Source: Clostridium_AM sp963780135
Lineage (GTDB): Bacteria > Bacillota > Clostridia > Clostridiales > Clostridiaceae
Assembly (NCBI GenBank): GCA_963780135.1
Contig: CAWAAR010000003.1
Span: 3,658,001 to 3,722,000, forward strand
Direction: 5' to 3'
DNA: 64,000 bases
Part shown: one piece after another, positions 23,872 to 33,041 of the stretch
Layout: the number at the start of each line of letters is the position of its first letter
How positions within the stretch are numbered: the first letter of the stretch is position 1
The notes under the pieces: generated by a model
What the model saw: only the letters and a program-made list of their open reading frames with translations
What the model was told of the DNA's origin: nothing
The model's database searches: none
Position numbers and translations under genes: made by a program

Positions 23872-24885
23872 ATGAAAAACGTTTCTATCGTTGATGTTGC
23901 AAAACAGGCAGGAGTTTCAGTTACTACTGTCTCACGTATAATAAATAATGTTAATTATCCAGTAGCCTCAATTACACGAGAAAAAGTATTGAAAACAATT
24001 GATGAATTACAATACACCCCTAATAAAGCTGCTCAAGGTTTAAAGAGAAAGTTTAGTGATATTATAGGTTTAATTGTAAGAGATATTTCGGATTCTTATT
24101 TTGGAGAAATAGCTAATGGAGTGACTAATAGAGCCAGCGAGCTTGGTTATTTATCTTTTGTATGTAATACAGGACGTAATCCCGAAGATGAATTAAGGTA
24201 TCATGAGCATCTTTGGCAGCACAGAGTAAAAGGTATAATACTTGCTGGCGGAGGACTTGATCAACTGGATTATAAGCAAAAACTTGTAAATCAACTTGTA
24301 AGACATGAAAAATATGGTTTGAAAATCGTATCTTTGGCTCCTCAGGGAATTGAAATTCCTTATGTAATGATAAACGACTTCGAGGCTGGCAAAAAAGTCA
24401 CAGAATACTTAATTGAACGAAATCATACAAAAATAGGTTTTATCGGAGGACCACAAAAAGTATTTACTTCTATAGAAAGACTAAAAGGATTTAAAGCAGC
24501 ACTTGATAATGCTGGCATTAAGTACAATAAGAAGTATATTAACAGTAGTGATTTCTCACAAAAAGGTGGATATGAGGCCTGTAACTCATTAATCTCTAAA
24601 GTTAAAGATTTAACTGCAATTTGTTGTGCAAATGATAATATTGCTATTGGTGCTATGAGTGCTATTAGAGAAAATGGATTCAGCATTCCAAAAGACATTT
24701 CTGTAATTAGTATAGGTGATATAAAGGACGCAAGGTACACAAATCCTCCTCTTACCACACTCACCATTCCTCATTATGAGATGGGGCAAATGGCTGTAGA
24801 TGTTATTACGCAATGGAAAGAGAAAGTGGAAATTACTCTAAGTGCATCAATTTTCGAAAGGGAGTCGGTGAGAGTATTAGATTAA
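23872..24885 (+). CDS. LacI family transcriptional regulator
   Basis: A 337-residue repressor. The N-terminal HTH is SIVDVAKQAGVSVTTVSRIIN with the hinge YTPNKAAQGLKRK, and the rest is a periplasmic-binding-protein-like effector domain (IGLIVRDISDSYFGEIANGV, IGFIGGP, TAICCANDNIAIGAMSAI). It is divergent from the aldolase-MFS-malic enzyme-FAH operon, with three matching operators in between, so it almost certainly controls that operon. The inducer is probably the imported acid or an intermediate. Start ATG with an AGGAG site. Confidence 0.92.
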   Translation: MKNVSIVDVAKQAGVSVTTVSRIINNVNYPVASITREKVLKTIDELQYTPNKAAQGLKRKFSDIIGLIVRDISDSYFGEIANGVTNRASELGYLSFVCNTGRNPEDELRYHEHLWQHRVKGIILAGGGLDQLDYKQKLVNQLVRHEKYGLKIVSLAPQGIEIPYVMINDFEAGKKVTEYLIERNHTKIGFIGGPQKVFTSIERLKGFKAALDNAGIKYNKKYINSSDFSQKGGYEACNSLISKVKDLTAICCANDNIAIGAMSAIRENGFSIPKDISVISIGDIKDARYTNPPLTTLTIPHYEMGQMAVDVITQWKEKVEITLSASIFERESVRVLD

Positions 24886-24964
24886 GCCTAATTTATTTTT
24901 TAAGGTTTTTTTTACTTTGTTAGACCTATTGAAAACATATAATAAAATTTTCACTATAAAATAA

Positions 24965-25015
24965 AGCCTATATCTAGAATTATCGTATTTTAAATAATGA
25001 TTCTAGATATAGGCT
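24965..25015. terminator. bidirectional intrinsic terminator
   Basis: AGCCTATATCTAGAATTA and TAATGATTCTAGATATAGGCT form a long stem between the convergent LacI-type and TetR-type genes. Confidence 0.7.
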
Positions 25016-25139
25016 AGTATTATTTTGTTGCTATGGATACCCCGATTATAAAAGTGTTTTAACTTTTGATTCACAAAACAATTCAACTGTAGTCCCTGTG
25101 CTTTTTTATTTTATTGAGGTTACATGTCTAATTTATTTT

Positions 25140-25682
25140 TTAAAGCATTTTAACAAGAATGTCAGCCATATCTTTAGGAGGAGTTTTCATATCATCATTC
25201 AACCACTGTTGTATTACTCCAATACAGCCTGATATAGCAAAAGGCATACAGTAATAAGCTTCTATTTCTGATGATGTATCATCTAAAGGAATTTTACAGT
25301 GTTTTATAGCATCTTTAAGTTTTTCTACAAAAGTATATTCTCCACCCTGACAAAGAAATATCTTGAACATTTCACCATTAACTTGTAAGAATTCAAATAG
25401 ATAGATAAAAAAAGAAAACAAATCATCATAAGTGACAGCTTCCTTTGAAAATTTGTCAAAAGCTTCACTGAAATCATTAATTAGTTCAGTTTCTATTTTC
25501 TCCACCATATCAAATATATCCTTATAATAAAGATAAAAAGTTGATCTATTAACATCTGCTAAATCAGTAAGTTCTTTTACTGTAATACTATTAATTTTCT
25601 TTTTAAACATAAGTTTTGTTAATGCTTGAAGTAGATTCTTTTTAGTTTTTCTTATACGCCTATCAAGCTTCTTTTCTTCCAT
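25140..25682 (-). CDS. TetR/AcrR family transcriptional regulator
   Basis: A 180-residue TetR-fold repressor. The HTH reads ITVKELTDLADVNRSTFYLYYKDIFDM near residues 34-60; the C-terminal half is a helical effector domain with a C-terminal TetR_C-type ending (GCIGVIQQWLNDDMKTPPKDM). It is divergent from the membrane fusion protein/RND pump genes, separated by 556 bases that hold two candidate operators. It probably represses the pump and itself. The start ATG has a GGAGG site. Confidence 0.9.
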   Translation of the reverse strand: MEEKKLDRRIRKTKKNLLQALTKLMFKKKINSITVKELTDLADVNRSTFYLYYKDIFDMVEKIETELINDFSEAFDKFSKEAVTYDDLFSFFIYLFEFLQVNGEMFKIFLCQGGEYTFVEKLKDAIKHCKIPLDDTSSEIEAYYCMPFAISGCIGVIQQWLNDDMKTPPKDMADILVKML

Positions 25683-25765
25683 AATGAAACCCTCCAGAAA
25701 GAATTTTTTATATTCATTAAACCTGTGTATATCATATATTCAATGACTAATGTATATCCAATAGA

Positions 25766-25834
25766 TTAATGATTAAAATTATACTACACATTCTATAATA
25801 AACACCTGTCGATAAAAATACAAGTGTTTTATTT
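25766..25834. repeat. direct repeat copy A in the tetR-RND intergenic region
   Basis: Copy A of an about 70-bp imperfect direct repeat (copy B at 26030-26100). Shared blocks include TTAATGATT, TTCTATAATAAACAC and TGTTTTAT. It contains an operator-like inverted repeat, AACACCTGT (25801-25809) with ACAAGTGTT (25820-25828) at a 10-base spacing. Confidence 0.65.
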
Positions 25835-25994
25835 GTTTCAATATAATTAAAAAAGAAATATTAAAATCATATGTTGTTTATGAAAATGTCATAATGCTTC
25901 TTTTTTATGCATACCGCTTTATTTTTTAGATATAATCCTTTATTTAAGTTTACCTTCTCAGAAAAAATTTCAAATAATTATTCGACACTTGTCT

Positions 25995-26022
25995 ATGATT
26001 TGTTGGATAACCGACAAATCAT
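25995..26022. repeat. inverted repeat in the tetR-RND intergenic region
   Basis: ATGATTTGTTGG and CCGACAAATCAT pair as 12-bp arms with one G-T, around a 4-base loop, next to repeat copy B. It could act in the leader of the pump message or as another regulator site. Confidence 0.5.
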
Positions 26023-26029
26023 AAGTATA

Positions 26030-26100
26030 TTAATGATTGAAGTTATACAACACGCATTCTATAATAAACACATGTCCATTAATATACAAATGTTTTATAT
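26030..26100. repeat. direct repeat copy B in the tetR-RND intergenic region
   Basis: Second copy of the repeat, 264-266 bases from copy A. It holds the matching inverted repeat AACACATGT (26067-26075) with ACAAATGTT (26086-26094), again with a 10-base spacer. One copy faces each divergent gene, as expected for duplicated TetR operators. Confidence 0.65.
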
Positions 26101-26238
26101 ACTTCAGTCTAAATTTTGCAAAATAAATCCTAAATATTAAAGCGTTTTCACATTAATCAAGTTGAAAAATTATAAATCGTCAAATATTAAATAGCTACAT
26201 ATCAGCGATTATATTATTTAAATTAGAGGAGGCATAAC

Positions 26239-27453
26239 ATGAATAAAAAAATTTTATCCTTATGTTCATTATTTATAAGTGTAATTCTATTAAGTGGATG
26301 CAGCAGTAAAGCTGATTCAGAAAAAACTAATACCAAAAATTATCCTGTAAAAACTTTGGAAATTAAAAGTGAAAACAACCCTGTTTCACTAGAATATGAG
26401 GGAATAACAGGTGGTAGCGAGGTAAGAAAGCTTTCCTTCAAAAGTTCAGGAAAAGTATCTAAAATATATGTGTCAAAGGGTCAGGAGATAAAGAAGGGTG
26501 ATATTTTAGTTGAACTGGATAAAAGCGATTTAAACTTTGCAATGGAAGCTTCTAAAGCTCAGATGGATTCGGCTTCTGCACAATATGATAAATCAGTAAA
26601 TGGAGCACAGCAAGAAGATATAAGTAAAGCTGATATAGCAGTAAAAAATGCACAGGATAACTACAATTATTATAAAGACCTATATGATAAAAATGTCAAA
26701 TTATATAATGCTGGAGCAATTTCAAAACAAGATCTAAATAGCTGTAAGCTTCAGTTAGATAGTACTATCAGTGCTTTAAATGGTGCAAAACAAAGCTTAC
26801 AGCAGCTTCAAAATGGAAGCAGATCAGAAGATAAACAAGCTTTGTCGGCTCAAGTAAATGCAGCAAAAGCTGATTATGATTCAAAGGTTAATTTAGTTCA
26901 AGATGGAACTTTAACTTCCGATTCAGATGGTTATGTTGTAGATGTACTTTGTAAAGAAGGAGAAATGCAGCCAGCAGGAAATCCTGTTGTTTTAGTAAGA
27001 AGTAAAAATCAAGTTGTTACCATAGGTTTATCCTCTGATGATGTTAAAAAAGTAAAAATAGGTACAAAGGCTCAGGTTAAAGTTAACAATAATAAGGTAG
27101 ATGGGGAAATTTCAAATATAGTTCAAATGTCAGATAAAACATCTGGAACCTACAGTGCTGAAATTAAACTTTTAAAGCCTGTAGATAACAATACATTTTA
27201 TGTTGGTGATACTGTAAAAACTTATGTTAACATAGGAAATAAAAATGGAATATGGATTCCTATTAGCAGCATTTTAAATGATGGAGAAGACTATGTTTAT
27301 GTATCGGAAAATGGACGAGCTGTTAGAAAAAATGTAACCTTAGGGGCTACAGATGAGGGTAAAGTTTCAGCAGAAGGTTTAAAGTCAGGAGATAAACTTA
27401 TTATTGAAGGTATGAAAAACATAAAAGCTGGTTACAGCCTGAAAGCGAAGTAA
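26239..27453 (+). CDS. RND efflux membrane fusion lipoprotein
   Basis: A 404-residue periplasmic-adaptor family protein. A lipoprotein signal peptide ends at the lipobox LLSGC (Cys about 21), so it is anchored outside the membrane. The barrel-sandwich half reads GKVSKIYVSKGQEIKKGDILVELD, followed by a coiled-coil hairpin (about residues 105-205), the return lipoyl segment GTLTSDSDGYVVDVLCKEGEMQPAGNP, and beta-barrel and membrane-proximal domains. It partners the RND pump encoded 13 bases downstream. In a Gram-positive cell no TolC is needed. Start ATG with GGAGG. Confidence 0.93.
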   Translation: MNKKILSLCSLFISVILLSGCSSKADSEKTNTKNYPVKTLEIKSENNPVSLEYEGITGGSEVRKLSFKSSGKVSKIYVSKGQEIKKGDILVELDKSDLNFAMEASKAQMDSASAQYDKSVNGAQQEDISKADIAVKNAQDNYNYYKDLYDKNVKLYNAGAISKQDLNSCKLQLDSTISALNGAKQSLQQLQNGSRSEDKQALSAQVNAAKADYDSKVNLVQDGTLTSDSDGYVVDVLCKEGEMQPAGNPVVLVRSKNQVVTIGLSSDDVKKVKIGTKAQVKVNNNKVDGEISNIVQMSDKTSGTYSAEIKLLKPVDNNTFYVGDTVKTYVNIGNKNGIWIPISSILNDGEDYVYVSENGRAVRKNVTLGATDEGKVSAEGLKSGDKLIIEGMKNIKAGYSLKAK

Positions 27454-27466
27454 AGGAGGATTAATT

Positions 27467-30400
27467 ATGGGATTAATTAAAGCGGCCATAAAAAATAAAA
27501 AGATTATACTTGTCTTAGTACTTATTGCTATTATAAGTGGTTTCTATTGTTATCACATTATTCCTAAGCAAGAAAGTCCTGATGTTTCATCTCCTGCGGC
27601 CATGATTACCACCATATATCCTGGTGCTTCACCTAGTGATATAGAAAAACTGGTATCCAAAAAAATAGAAGATAAGGTAGAAGAAATAAGTGGTTTTGAT
27701 TATGTAGAATCTTACTCACAAAACAGTGCTTCCATAGTTATTGTAAATTTAAACAATGATGCAGATAAGGATAAAGCCTGGAGAGATTTAAGAGATAAAA
27801 TAAAGGATTTACAATCTGAGCTTCCAGATGGATGTCAGGAAAGTAAGATAGATACTAAGCTAACAGAAACCACAGGTATGATTATAAGTATATCAGGAAA
27901 AAATTATTCCTATGAACAGCTTGGAAATTATGCAGATGATATAAAGAAACAATTGAGTGGTGTCAGCGGTATTTCTAGATTTGATATAGAAGGTAAACAG
28001 AAAAAGCAGGTAAAAATAGAAGTTGACTGGACTAAGATAAATAAGTATCCTATTTCCATTGAAGATGTGTGTTCTGTGTTAAAAGCACAAAATGTAGATA
28101 TTCCTTCAGGATCTTTAAATTTAGCTACTGGAAAAATAAAGGTTAAAACACCTGGTACCTTTACATCTCTTCAAGATATACAAAATACTATTGTGGGTGT
28201 ATCAGGAAGCAGCGGAGAAACTGTAAAAATCAAAGATATAGCAAAGGTATCTATGGATTATGATGAGGATTCTAATTATAAGTATACTGATAATGGAAGT
28301 AATGCAGTACTGCTTTCAGGATATTTTCAGGATAATAAGAACATTGTTTTAATAGGCGATGATATAACAAAAAAATTGGATAGTATAAAAAAGCAACTAC
28401 CAAAGGACTTAACTATAGACCAAGTTACGTATCAACCTAAGGATGTAAATAATTCAGTATCATTTTTTATGAAGAATCTTGAAGAAGGGGTAATTTTAGT
28501 AGTTATAGTTGTACTTATAGGTATGGGGCTTAGAAATGCCTTAGTAGTATCATCAGTTATTCCAATATCTATAGGAATGTCTTTTTTAGTAATGTATGTA
28601 CTTGGAATAAAAGTTCAGCAAATGTCTACTACTGCACTTATTATAGCACTGGGAATACTGGTGGACGACGCCATTGTAATAGGAGACATTATACAGGTAG
28701 GTATAGATGAAGGAGGAAAACCTGATGAGGCGGCTTTTAAAGGTTTAAAAAAATTATTTGTACCTGTATTTACTTCCACCTTAATTATTATTGGAGCTTT
28801 TTTACCACTGTTAACTATACCTGGAGAAGTAGGTGAATTTTTAAAAACCTTACCTCAAGTGGTAATAATTTGTGTAACTTGCTCTTATATATCAGCTTTA
28901 TTTGTAACTCCAGCTATGTCTTCTTTAGCTTTTAAAAAGAGTAAATCTGTTAACAAGGAAAGTAAAATCAAAAAAATGTTTCATAAGCTTTTAACCTATG
29001 GGCTTTCTCATAAAAAGAAAGTTATTATTGCAGCTTTGGCAATATTCGTAGTATCTGTAGGAATAACAGAAACTTTAGGAATGCAGTTTTTCCCTTATGC
29101 AGATAAAAATATAATATATATAGATGTTACTAATGAAAAAATTGAAGATATTAATAGTACATCAAAGTTAGTAAAACAAGTGGAAGATGTATTAAAGTCA
29201 CAAAAAGAAATTACATCCTATACTTCAGCTATCGGTGGTGGAATGCCTAGATTTTATATTACATTACCTACAGTAACTCCGTCAAAGGATACTGCTCAAA
29301 TTTTGGCAAAGGTAGATTTAAATAAAACTAAAAAATTCAACACTAATAAAGAGCTGACTCAGTATGTACAAGAATTACTAGATAATAAAATTTCAGGAGG
29401 TACAGCTACAGTAAAGTTATTAGAAGTAGCTGAACCTATAGGTGCTCCTGTAAGATTAAGACTTACTGGAGAAGATTTGGATCAAGTATATGCAGCTTCG
29501 GATAAAATACAGCAGCAGTTAAAAAATATCCCTGGAACCTTAAATGTAAGGGATGATGCTGCAAAAAAGACCTATCAATATGAAGTAAACATAGATGATG
29601 CAAAAGCATCAACCCTTGGTTTACTAAAGTCAGATATTTTAAAACAAATAAATATTGCATTAAAAGGTTATAGCAGTTCTGTATATAGAAAAAATGGAAG
29701 TGAGTATGACATATTAGTAAAAACTAATATAGCTTCTGTAAAGGATCTTGAAAATTTGCAGATTAAATCTAGTGTTACGAGTAATAAAGTACAGCTGTCA
29801 CAGGTAGCTTCTGTTAAATTGAGTTCAGAGCTGGATCAGATAAAACATTATAAGAAGGATAAAACTATCACTGTGTATAGCGATGTAAAGACAGGTTATA
29901 ACTCAGTAGATGTGGAAGATGCACTAAGCAGCAAAATAAGCAAAGTGGATTTAAATGGAGTAAATGTCATTTATGATGGTGAAAAATATCAAATAGAAAA
30001 AAACTTCACCAGTCTTGCTTTAGCAGGGGTACTTACTATACTTATAATTTATATACTGCTGTTTATACAATTTAAATCTTTTGTACAGCCTCTTGTAATT
30101 ATGTGTTCGCTGCCATTAGCATTAATAGGGGTAGTAATAGGACTTCTAGTATTCCAAATGCCGTTATCCTTAACGGCTGTAATGGGAATAATAAGCTTAA
30201 TTGGAGTAGTTATAAGAAATGCTATACTGCTTATAGAATATATAATTGAAGGAAGAAAAGAAGGACTTTCTATAGATGAAGCTTGTATTCATGCTGTAAG
30301 CCAAAGATTTAGACCTATAATATTAAGTTCTGTGGCAACTATCACAGGTATAATTCCACTTGCATTTTCAAAGAGTGCCTTGTTTGGGCCTATGTCAGTA

Positions 30401-30571
30401 ACTATAATGTTTGGACTTTTGGTAGCTACCTTCCTTACTTTTATTGTAGTTCCTGTTGTATATTCTATAGTTAATACACAGCTGGAAGATGAGAAGTTAA
30501 AGTTAGAGTTTAATAATTTATGGAAAAAAGTAAAATTTATAATTGATAAAGTTAAGCATATTGGAAAATAA
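27467..30571 (+). CDS. RND family efflux transporter (AcrB-like)
   Basis: A 1034-residue proton-driven pump of the AcrB/HAE1-like family. It has the expected architecture: N-terminal helix and large extracellular porter domain (PGASPSDIEKLVSKKIEDKV), membrane helices 2-6 with the proton-relay helix GILVDDAIVIGDII, a second porter domain, and helices 8-12 ending in FGLLVATFLTFIVVPVVYS. The paired acidic residues of helix 4 (LVDDAIV) are intact. It is translationally close to the adaptor gene and likely under the divergent TetR regulator. Substrates may be drugs, bile-like compounds or fatty acids; not determinable. Confidence 0.95.
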   Translation: MGLIKAAIKNKKIILVLVLIAIISGFYCYHIIPKQESPDVSSPAAMITTIYPGASPSDIEKLVSKKIEDKVEEISGFDYVESYSQNSASIVIVNLNNDADKDKAWRDLRDKIKDLQSELPDGCQESKIDTKLTETTGMIISISGKNYSYEQLGNYADDIKKQLSGVSGISRFDIEGKQKKQVKIEVDWTKINKYPISIEDVCSVLKAQNVDIPSGSLNLATGKIKVKTPGTFTSLQDIQNTIVGVSGSSGETVKIKDIAKVSMDYDEDSNYKYTDNGSNAVLLSGYFQDNKNIVLIGDDITKKLDSIKKQLPKDLTIDQVTYQPKDVNNSVSFFMKNLEEGVILVVIVVLIGMGLRNALVVSSVIPISIGMSFLVMYVLGIKVQQMSTTALIIALGILVDDAIVIGDIIQVGIDEGGKPDEAAFKGLKKLFVPVFTSTLIIIGAFLPLLTIPGEVGEFLKTLPQVVIICVTCSYISALFVTPAMSSLAFKKSKSVNKESKIKKMFHKLLTYGLSHKKKVIIAALAIFVVSVGITETLGMQFFPYADKNIIYIDVTNEKIEDINSTSKLVKQVEDVLKSQKEITSYTSAIGGGMPRFYITLPTVTPSKDTAQILAKVDLNKTKKFNTNKELTQYVQELLDNKISGGTATVKLLEVAEPIGAPVRLRLTGEDLDQVYAASDKIQQQLKNIPGTLNVRDDAAKKTYQYEVNIDDAKASTLGLLKSDILKQINIALKGYSSSVYRKNGSEYDILVKTNIASVKDLENLQIKSSVTSNKVQLSQVASVKLSSELDQIKHYKKDKTITVYSDVKTGYNSVDVEDALSSKISKVDLNGVNVIYDGEKYQIEKNFTSLALAGVLTILIIYILLFIQFKSFVQPLVIMCSLPLALIGVVIGLLVFQMPLSLTAVMGIISLIGVVIRNAILLIEYIIEGRKEGLSIDEACIHAVSQRFRPIILSSVATITGIIPLAFSKSALFGPMSVTIMFGLLVATFLTFIVVPVVYSIVNTQLEDEKLKLEFNNLWKKVKFIIDKVKHIGK

Positions 30572-30620
30572 AATTGTCAATTTTCAACTATTTAAAAACA
30601 TGTATATAAGTTAAAAGGTC

Positions 30621-30720
30621 TGGGGCTGTCGCATTAAGAAATTTACGTACAATATATTGGTTTGAAAATTAATGACAAACACAGTATATTGTAGTATTTA
30701 TTCTTAGCGCGACAGCCCCA
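30621..30720. repeat. 100-bp near-perfect hairpin element / bidirectional terminator
   Basis: TGGGGCTGTCGC opens the element and GCGACAGCCCCA closes it; the arms stay mostly complementary through to the centre (TACAATATA inner segments), giving a stem of over 40 bp. The outer GGGCTG-C sequence recurs in shorter hairpins at 41253-41296 and 46177-46220. It sits between convergent genes and can terminate both; its length also suggests a miniature mobile element. Confidence 0.6.
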
Positions 30721-30763
30721 GTTCCATTTTTAAGGTATTCAGATTAACACCTTAGCAACAATT

Positions 30764-31585
30764 TTATTTCCAACTTATATCTGCTTTTTTTCTTGGTACA
30801 GTTCTAAAATATTTCACATCAGGATATCCTATTATCATACAGGTTACAATTTTTTTGCCTTTCTTCACACCAAGAAAATTCATAATCTTTTCATTATCTT
30901 GTGCAGCTCTTACCAAAAAACCACTAAAAAATGTTCCAAGACCTAAAGCATTAGTCATAAGTTCCATATTTGAAGAAGCTAAGGCTCCATCTACTTCTGA
31001 CTTAGCTGTAACTATTATTACTACTGGAGCATTAAAAAATAGTCTGTCATTCTCATTATGATTTATTTTAAAATCTTCATACATTTTTATCCACATCTCT
31101 GCATATCTTTTAAACACCCTATTCTCTGGAGTCAAATTAGCTAGTACATATTCTCCTAGTCCTTTTAAACTTTCTAATGTTAAGCCCTTTAGTTCTTGTA
31201 TCCCCTCTCTTACTACTATAAAAGATACATCTTGCATGTTACTGCCAGTTTGGGTATACCTACCTGCTTCTATAATCTTAGAGATTTTTTCTTCTTCTAC
31301 TTCCTTATCCTTAAATTGTCTTATAGTTCTTCTGAATTTAATAAAATTTAGCAATTTGTCAGCTTCAACTAAAAACTCTTCTTTGTTATAATTTTTTACC
31401 TCTTCCATATTATATTCATCTATTGATACTGCATTTTTAGGACATACCGCAATACAGTGTCCACATTTAATACATTTTTTATTATTAATCTTAGCTTTAC
31501 CATCCACTATTTCTATATCTCTTGGGAAACAATCCTTAACACATTGTCCACAACCAATACACTCTTCACTATTTACATTCATCAT
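30764..31585 (-). CDS. nitroreductase with N-terminal 2[4Fe-4S] ferredoxin domain
   Basis: A 273-residue fusion. Residues about 1-60 hold two 4Fe-4S motifs, CIGCGQCVKDCFP and CIKCGHCIAVCP. Residues about 80-273 are an FMN nitroreductase domain opening FIKFRRTIRQFKDKEVEEEKI with the ALGLGTFFSGFLVRA segment. Such ferredoxin-nitroreductases are common in strict anaerobes and probably take electrons from reduced ferredoxin. It lies downstream of an iron-sulfur aldo/keto reductase on the same strand, 73 bases apart. The acceptor is unknown. Confidence 0.9.
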   Translation of the reverse strand: MMNVNSEECIGCGQCVKDCFPRDIEIVDGKAKINNKKCIKCGHCIAVCPKNAVSIDEYNMEEVKNYNKEEFLVEADKLLNFIKFRRTIRQFKDKEVEEEKISKIIEAGRYTQTGSNMQDVSFIVVREGIQELKGLTLESLKGLGEYVLANLTPENRVFKRYAEMWIKMYEDFKINHNENDRLFFNAPVVIIVTAKSEVDGALASSNMELMTNALGLGTFFSGFLVRAAQDNEKIMNFLGVKKGKKIVTCMIIGYPDVKYFRTVPRKKADISWK

Positions 31586-31658
31586 TTTAATTCACTCCTT
31601 AAGGGCTTGATATTTAATCTGTTGTTAAATGCCATCATTATTTTAATTAGCTTAACTT

Positions 31659-32798
31659 CTATTCAAATGTTAATTTTACATTCTTTAATTCCTCACGAAT
31701 TTTAATTCCTTGGGGACAATGTTCTTCACATTTACCACATTCTACACAATTTGATGGTTTTTCCTCAGGCTTAAGCATATCATAAAATTCTTTTTTACCA
31801 AACATATTATAATTGTTGTAAATAGTAAAACACATAGGAATATTTACCCCAGATGGACACGGCATACAATACTCACAAGCTGTACAGTTAACTTTCGTTT
31901 TCTTCTTAATAATAGTTTTAACTTCATTAATTATCTCCAATTCTTTTTCTATTAATGAGTTTGGTTCACTTTCGCTTGCTGTTTTTAAATTTTCTGTGAT
32001 TTGTTCCATTTCATTCATACCACTTAAAACCACTGATACTTCCGGATGATTCCACACCCACTTAAGAGCCCACTGTGCTGGGGTTCTTTTTATATATGCT
32101 TCACTAAAAGTATCTTCAGCTGACTTAGGAAGATTATTAACAAGCTTACCTCCTCTAAGTGGTTCCATAATTGTGATTCCTAGACCCTTTTTAGCAGCAT
32201 ATTTTAATCCTTCTGTTCCAGCCTGATAATTCTCATCTAAATAGTTATACTGTATTTGACAAAATGACCAATCATAATAATCTACTATTTCTTTAAATGT
32301 ATCTAATTTATCATGAAATGAAAATCCTGCGTACTTTATTCTTCCATCTTTTATAGCTTTATCTAAAAATTCATCAATACCAGCTTCTTTTAAGGTAGTC
32401 CACACTTTACTATTAAGACCGTGCACTAAATAAAAATCTATTGTGTCTGTGTCAAGTCGTTTTAATTGTTCATTTAAGTACTTATCCATATCTTCTCTTG
32501 TTTTTATAAGCCAGCTTGGAAGTTTTGTAGCTAATTTCACTTTTTCTCTGTAACCATCTTTCAATGCCTTTGCTACAAAAGGTTCACTTGCTCCTCCTTT
32601 GTCCATACCTGTTCCATGATAAGGATAAGCCGTATCTATATAATTCACTCCATTATCAATGGCATAACGAACTAATTTTATTGCTTTCTCTTCATCAATT
32701 TTAGTTGCATCACCACCTTTAAGAATAGGAAGTCTCATACATCCAAATCCTAGAGTTGAAACCATTTTATTGGTCTTTCCAAACTTTCTGTATAACAT
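31659..32798 (-). CDS. aldo/keto reductase with C-terminal 4Fe-4S domain
   Basis: A 379-residue protein. Residues about 1-290 are an AKR barrel with the usual catalytic layout: TLGFGCMRLP, D/Y in NYIDTAYPYHGT, K in KLATKLP and H in DFYLVHGL. The C-terminal 90 residues carry iron-sulfur motifs CTACEYCMPCPSGVNIP and CVECGKCEEHCPQGI. ATG at 32798 is preferred because GGAGGG lies just upstream; a frame extension to 32813 would start inside the ribosome site. Typical of anaerobes; probably works with the ferredoxin-nitroreductase next door. Confidence 0.9.
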   Translation of the reverse strand: MLYRKFGKTNKMVSTLGFGCMRLPILKGGDATKIDEEKAIKLVRYAIDNGVNYIDTAYPYHGTGMDKGGASEPFVAKALKDGYREKVKLATKLPSWLIKTREDMDKYLNEQLKRLDTDTIDFYLVHGLNSKVWTTLKEAGIDEFLDKAIKDGRIKYAGFSFHDKLDTFKEIVDYYDWSFCQIQYNYLDENYQAGTEGLKYAAKKGLGITIMEPLRGGKLVNNLPKSAEDTFSEAYIKRTPAQWALKWVWNHPEVSVVLSGMNEMEQITENLKTASESEPNSLIEKELEIINEVKTIIKKKTKVNCTACEYCMPCPSGVNIPMCFTIYNNYNMFGKKEFYDMLKPEEKPSNCVECGKCEEHCPQGIKIREELKNVKLTFE

Positions 32799-33041
32799 AA
32801 TAAATCCCTCCATTAAGTAAATAAATTTAATGATATTATTATTTATAGTTTAATATATTTATAATATTACACCTTAATTTGCAGCATGGGAACTATATCT
32901 GCTATAAAAAAACAATTCTTGGAATATCCTATTATTTTTAACTCTTCATTAAAATAGTGAAACTATTTATGCATATATTGGCTTTCACTGCTAACACTAC
33001 TATTAAGAAGTTGATTTACAATAGTAGGGAGATTTTAGGTG

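Noticed and set aside
25907..26140. 77-codon open frame on the plus strand before the RND operon
   Set aside because: No ribosome site, no recognisable family, and it overlaps the intergenic repeat copy B; it is more likely chance.
33000..33041. Sigma-G promoter for the germination operon
   Set aside because: A CATATATT stretch lies upstream near 32975, but no TGAATA-like -35 at proper spacing was found.
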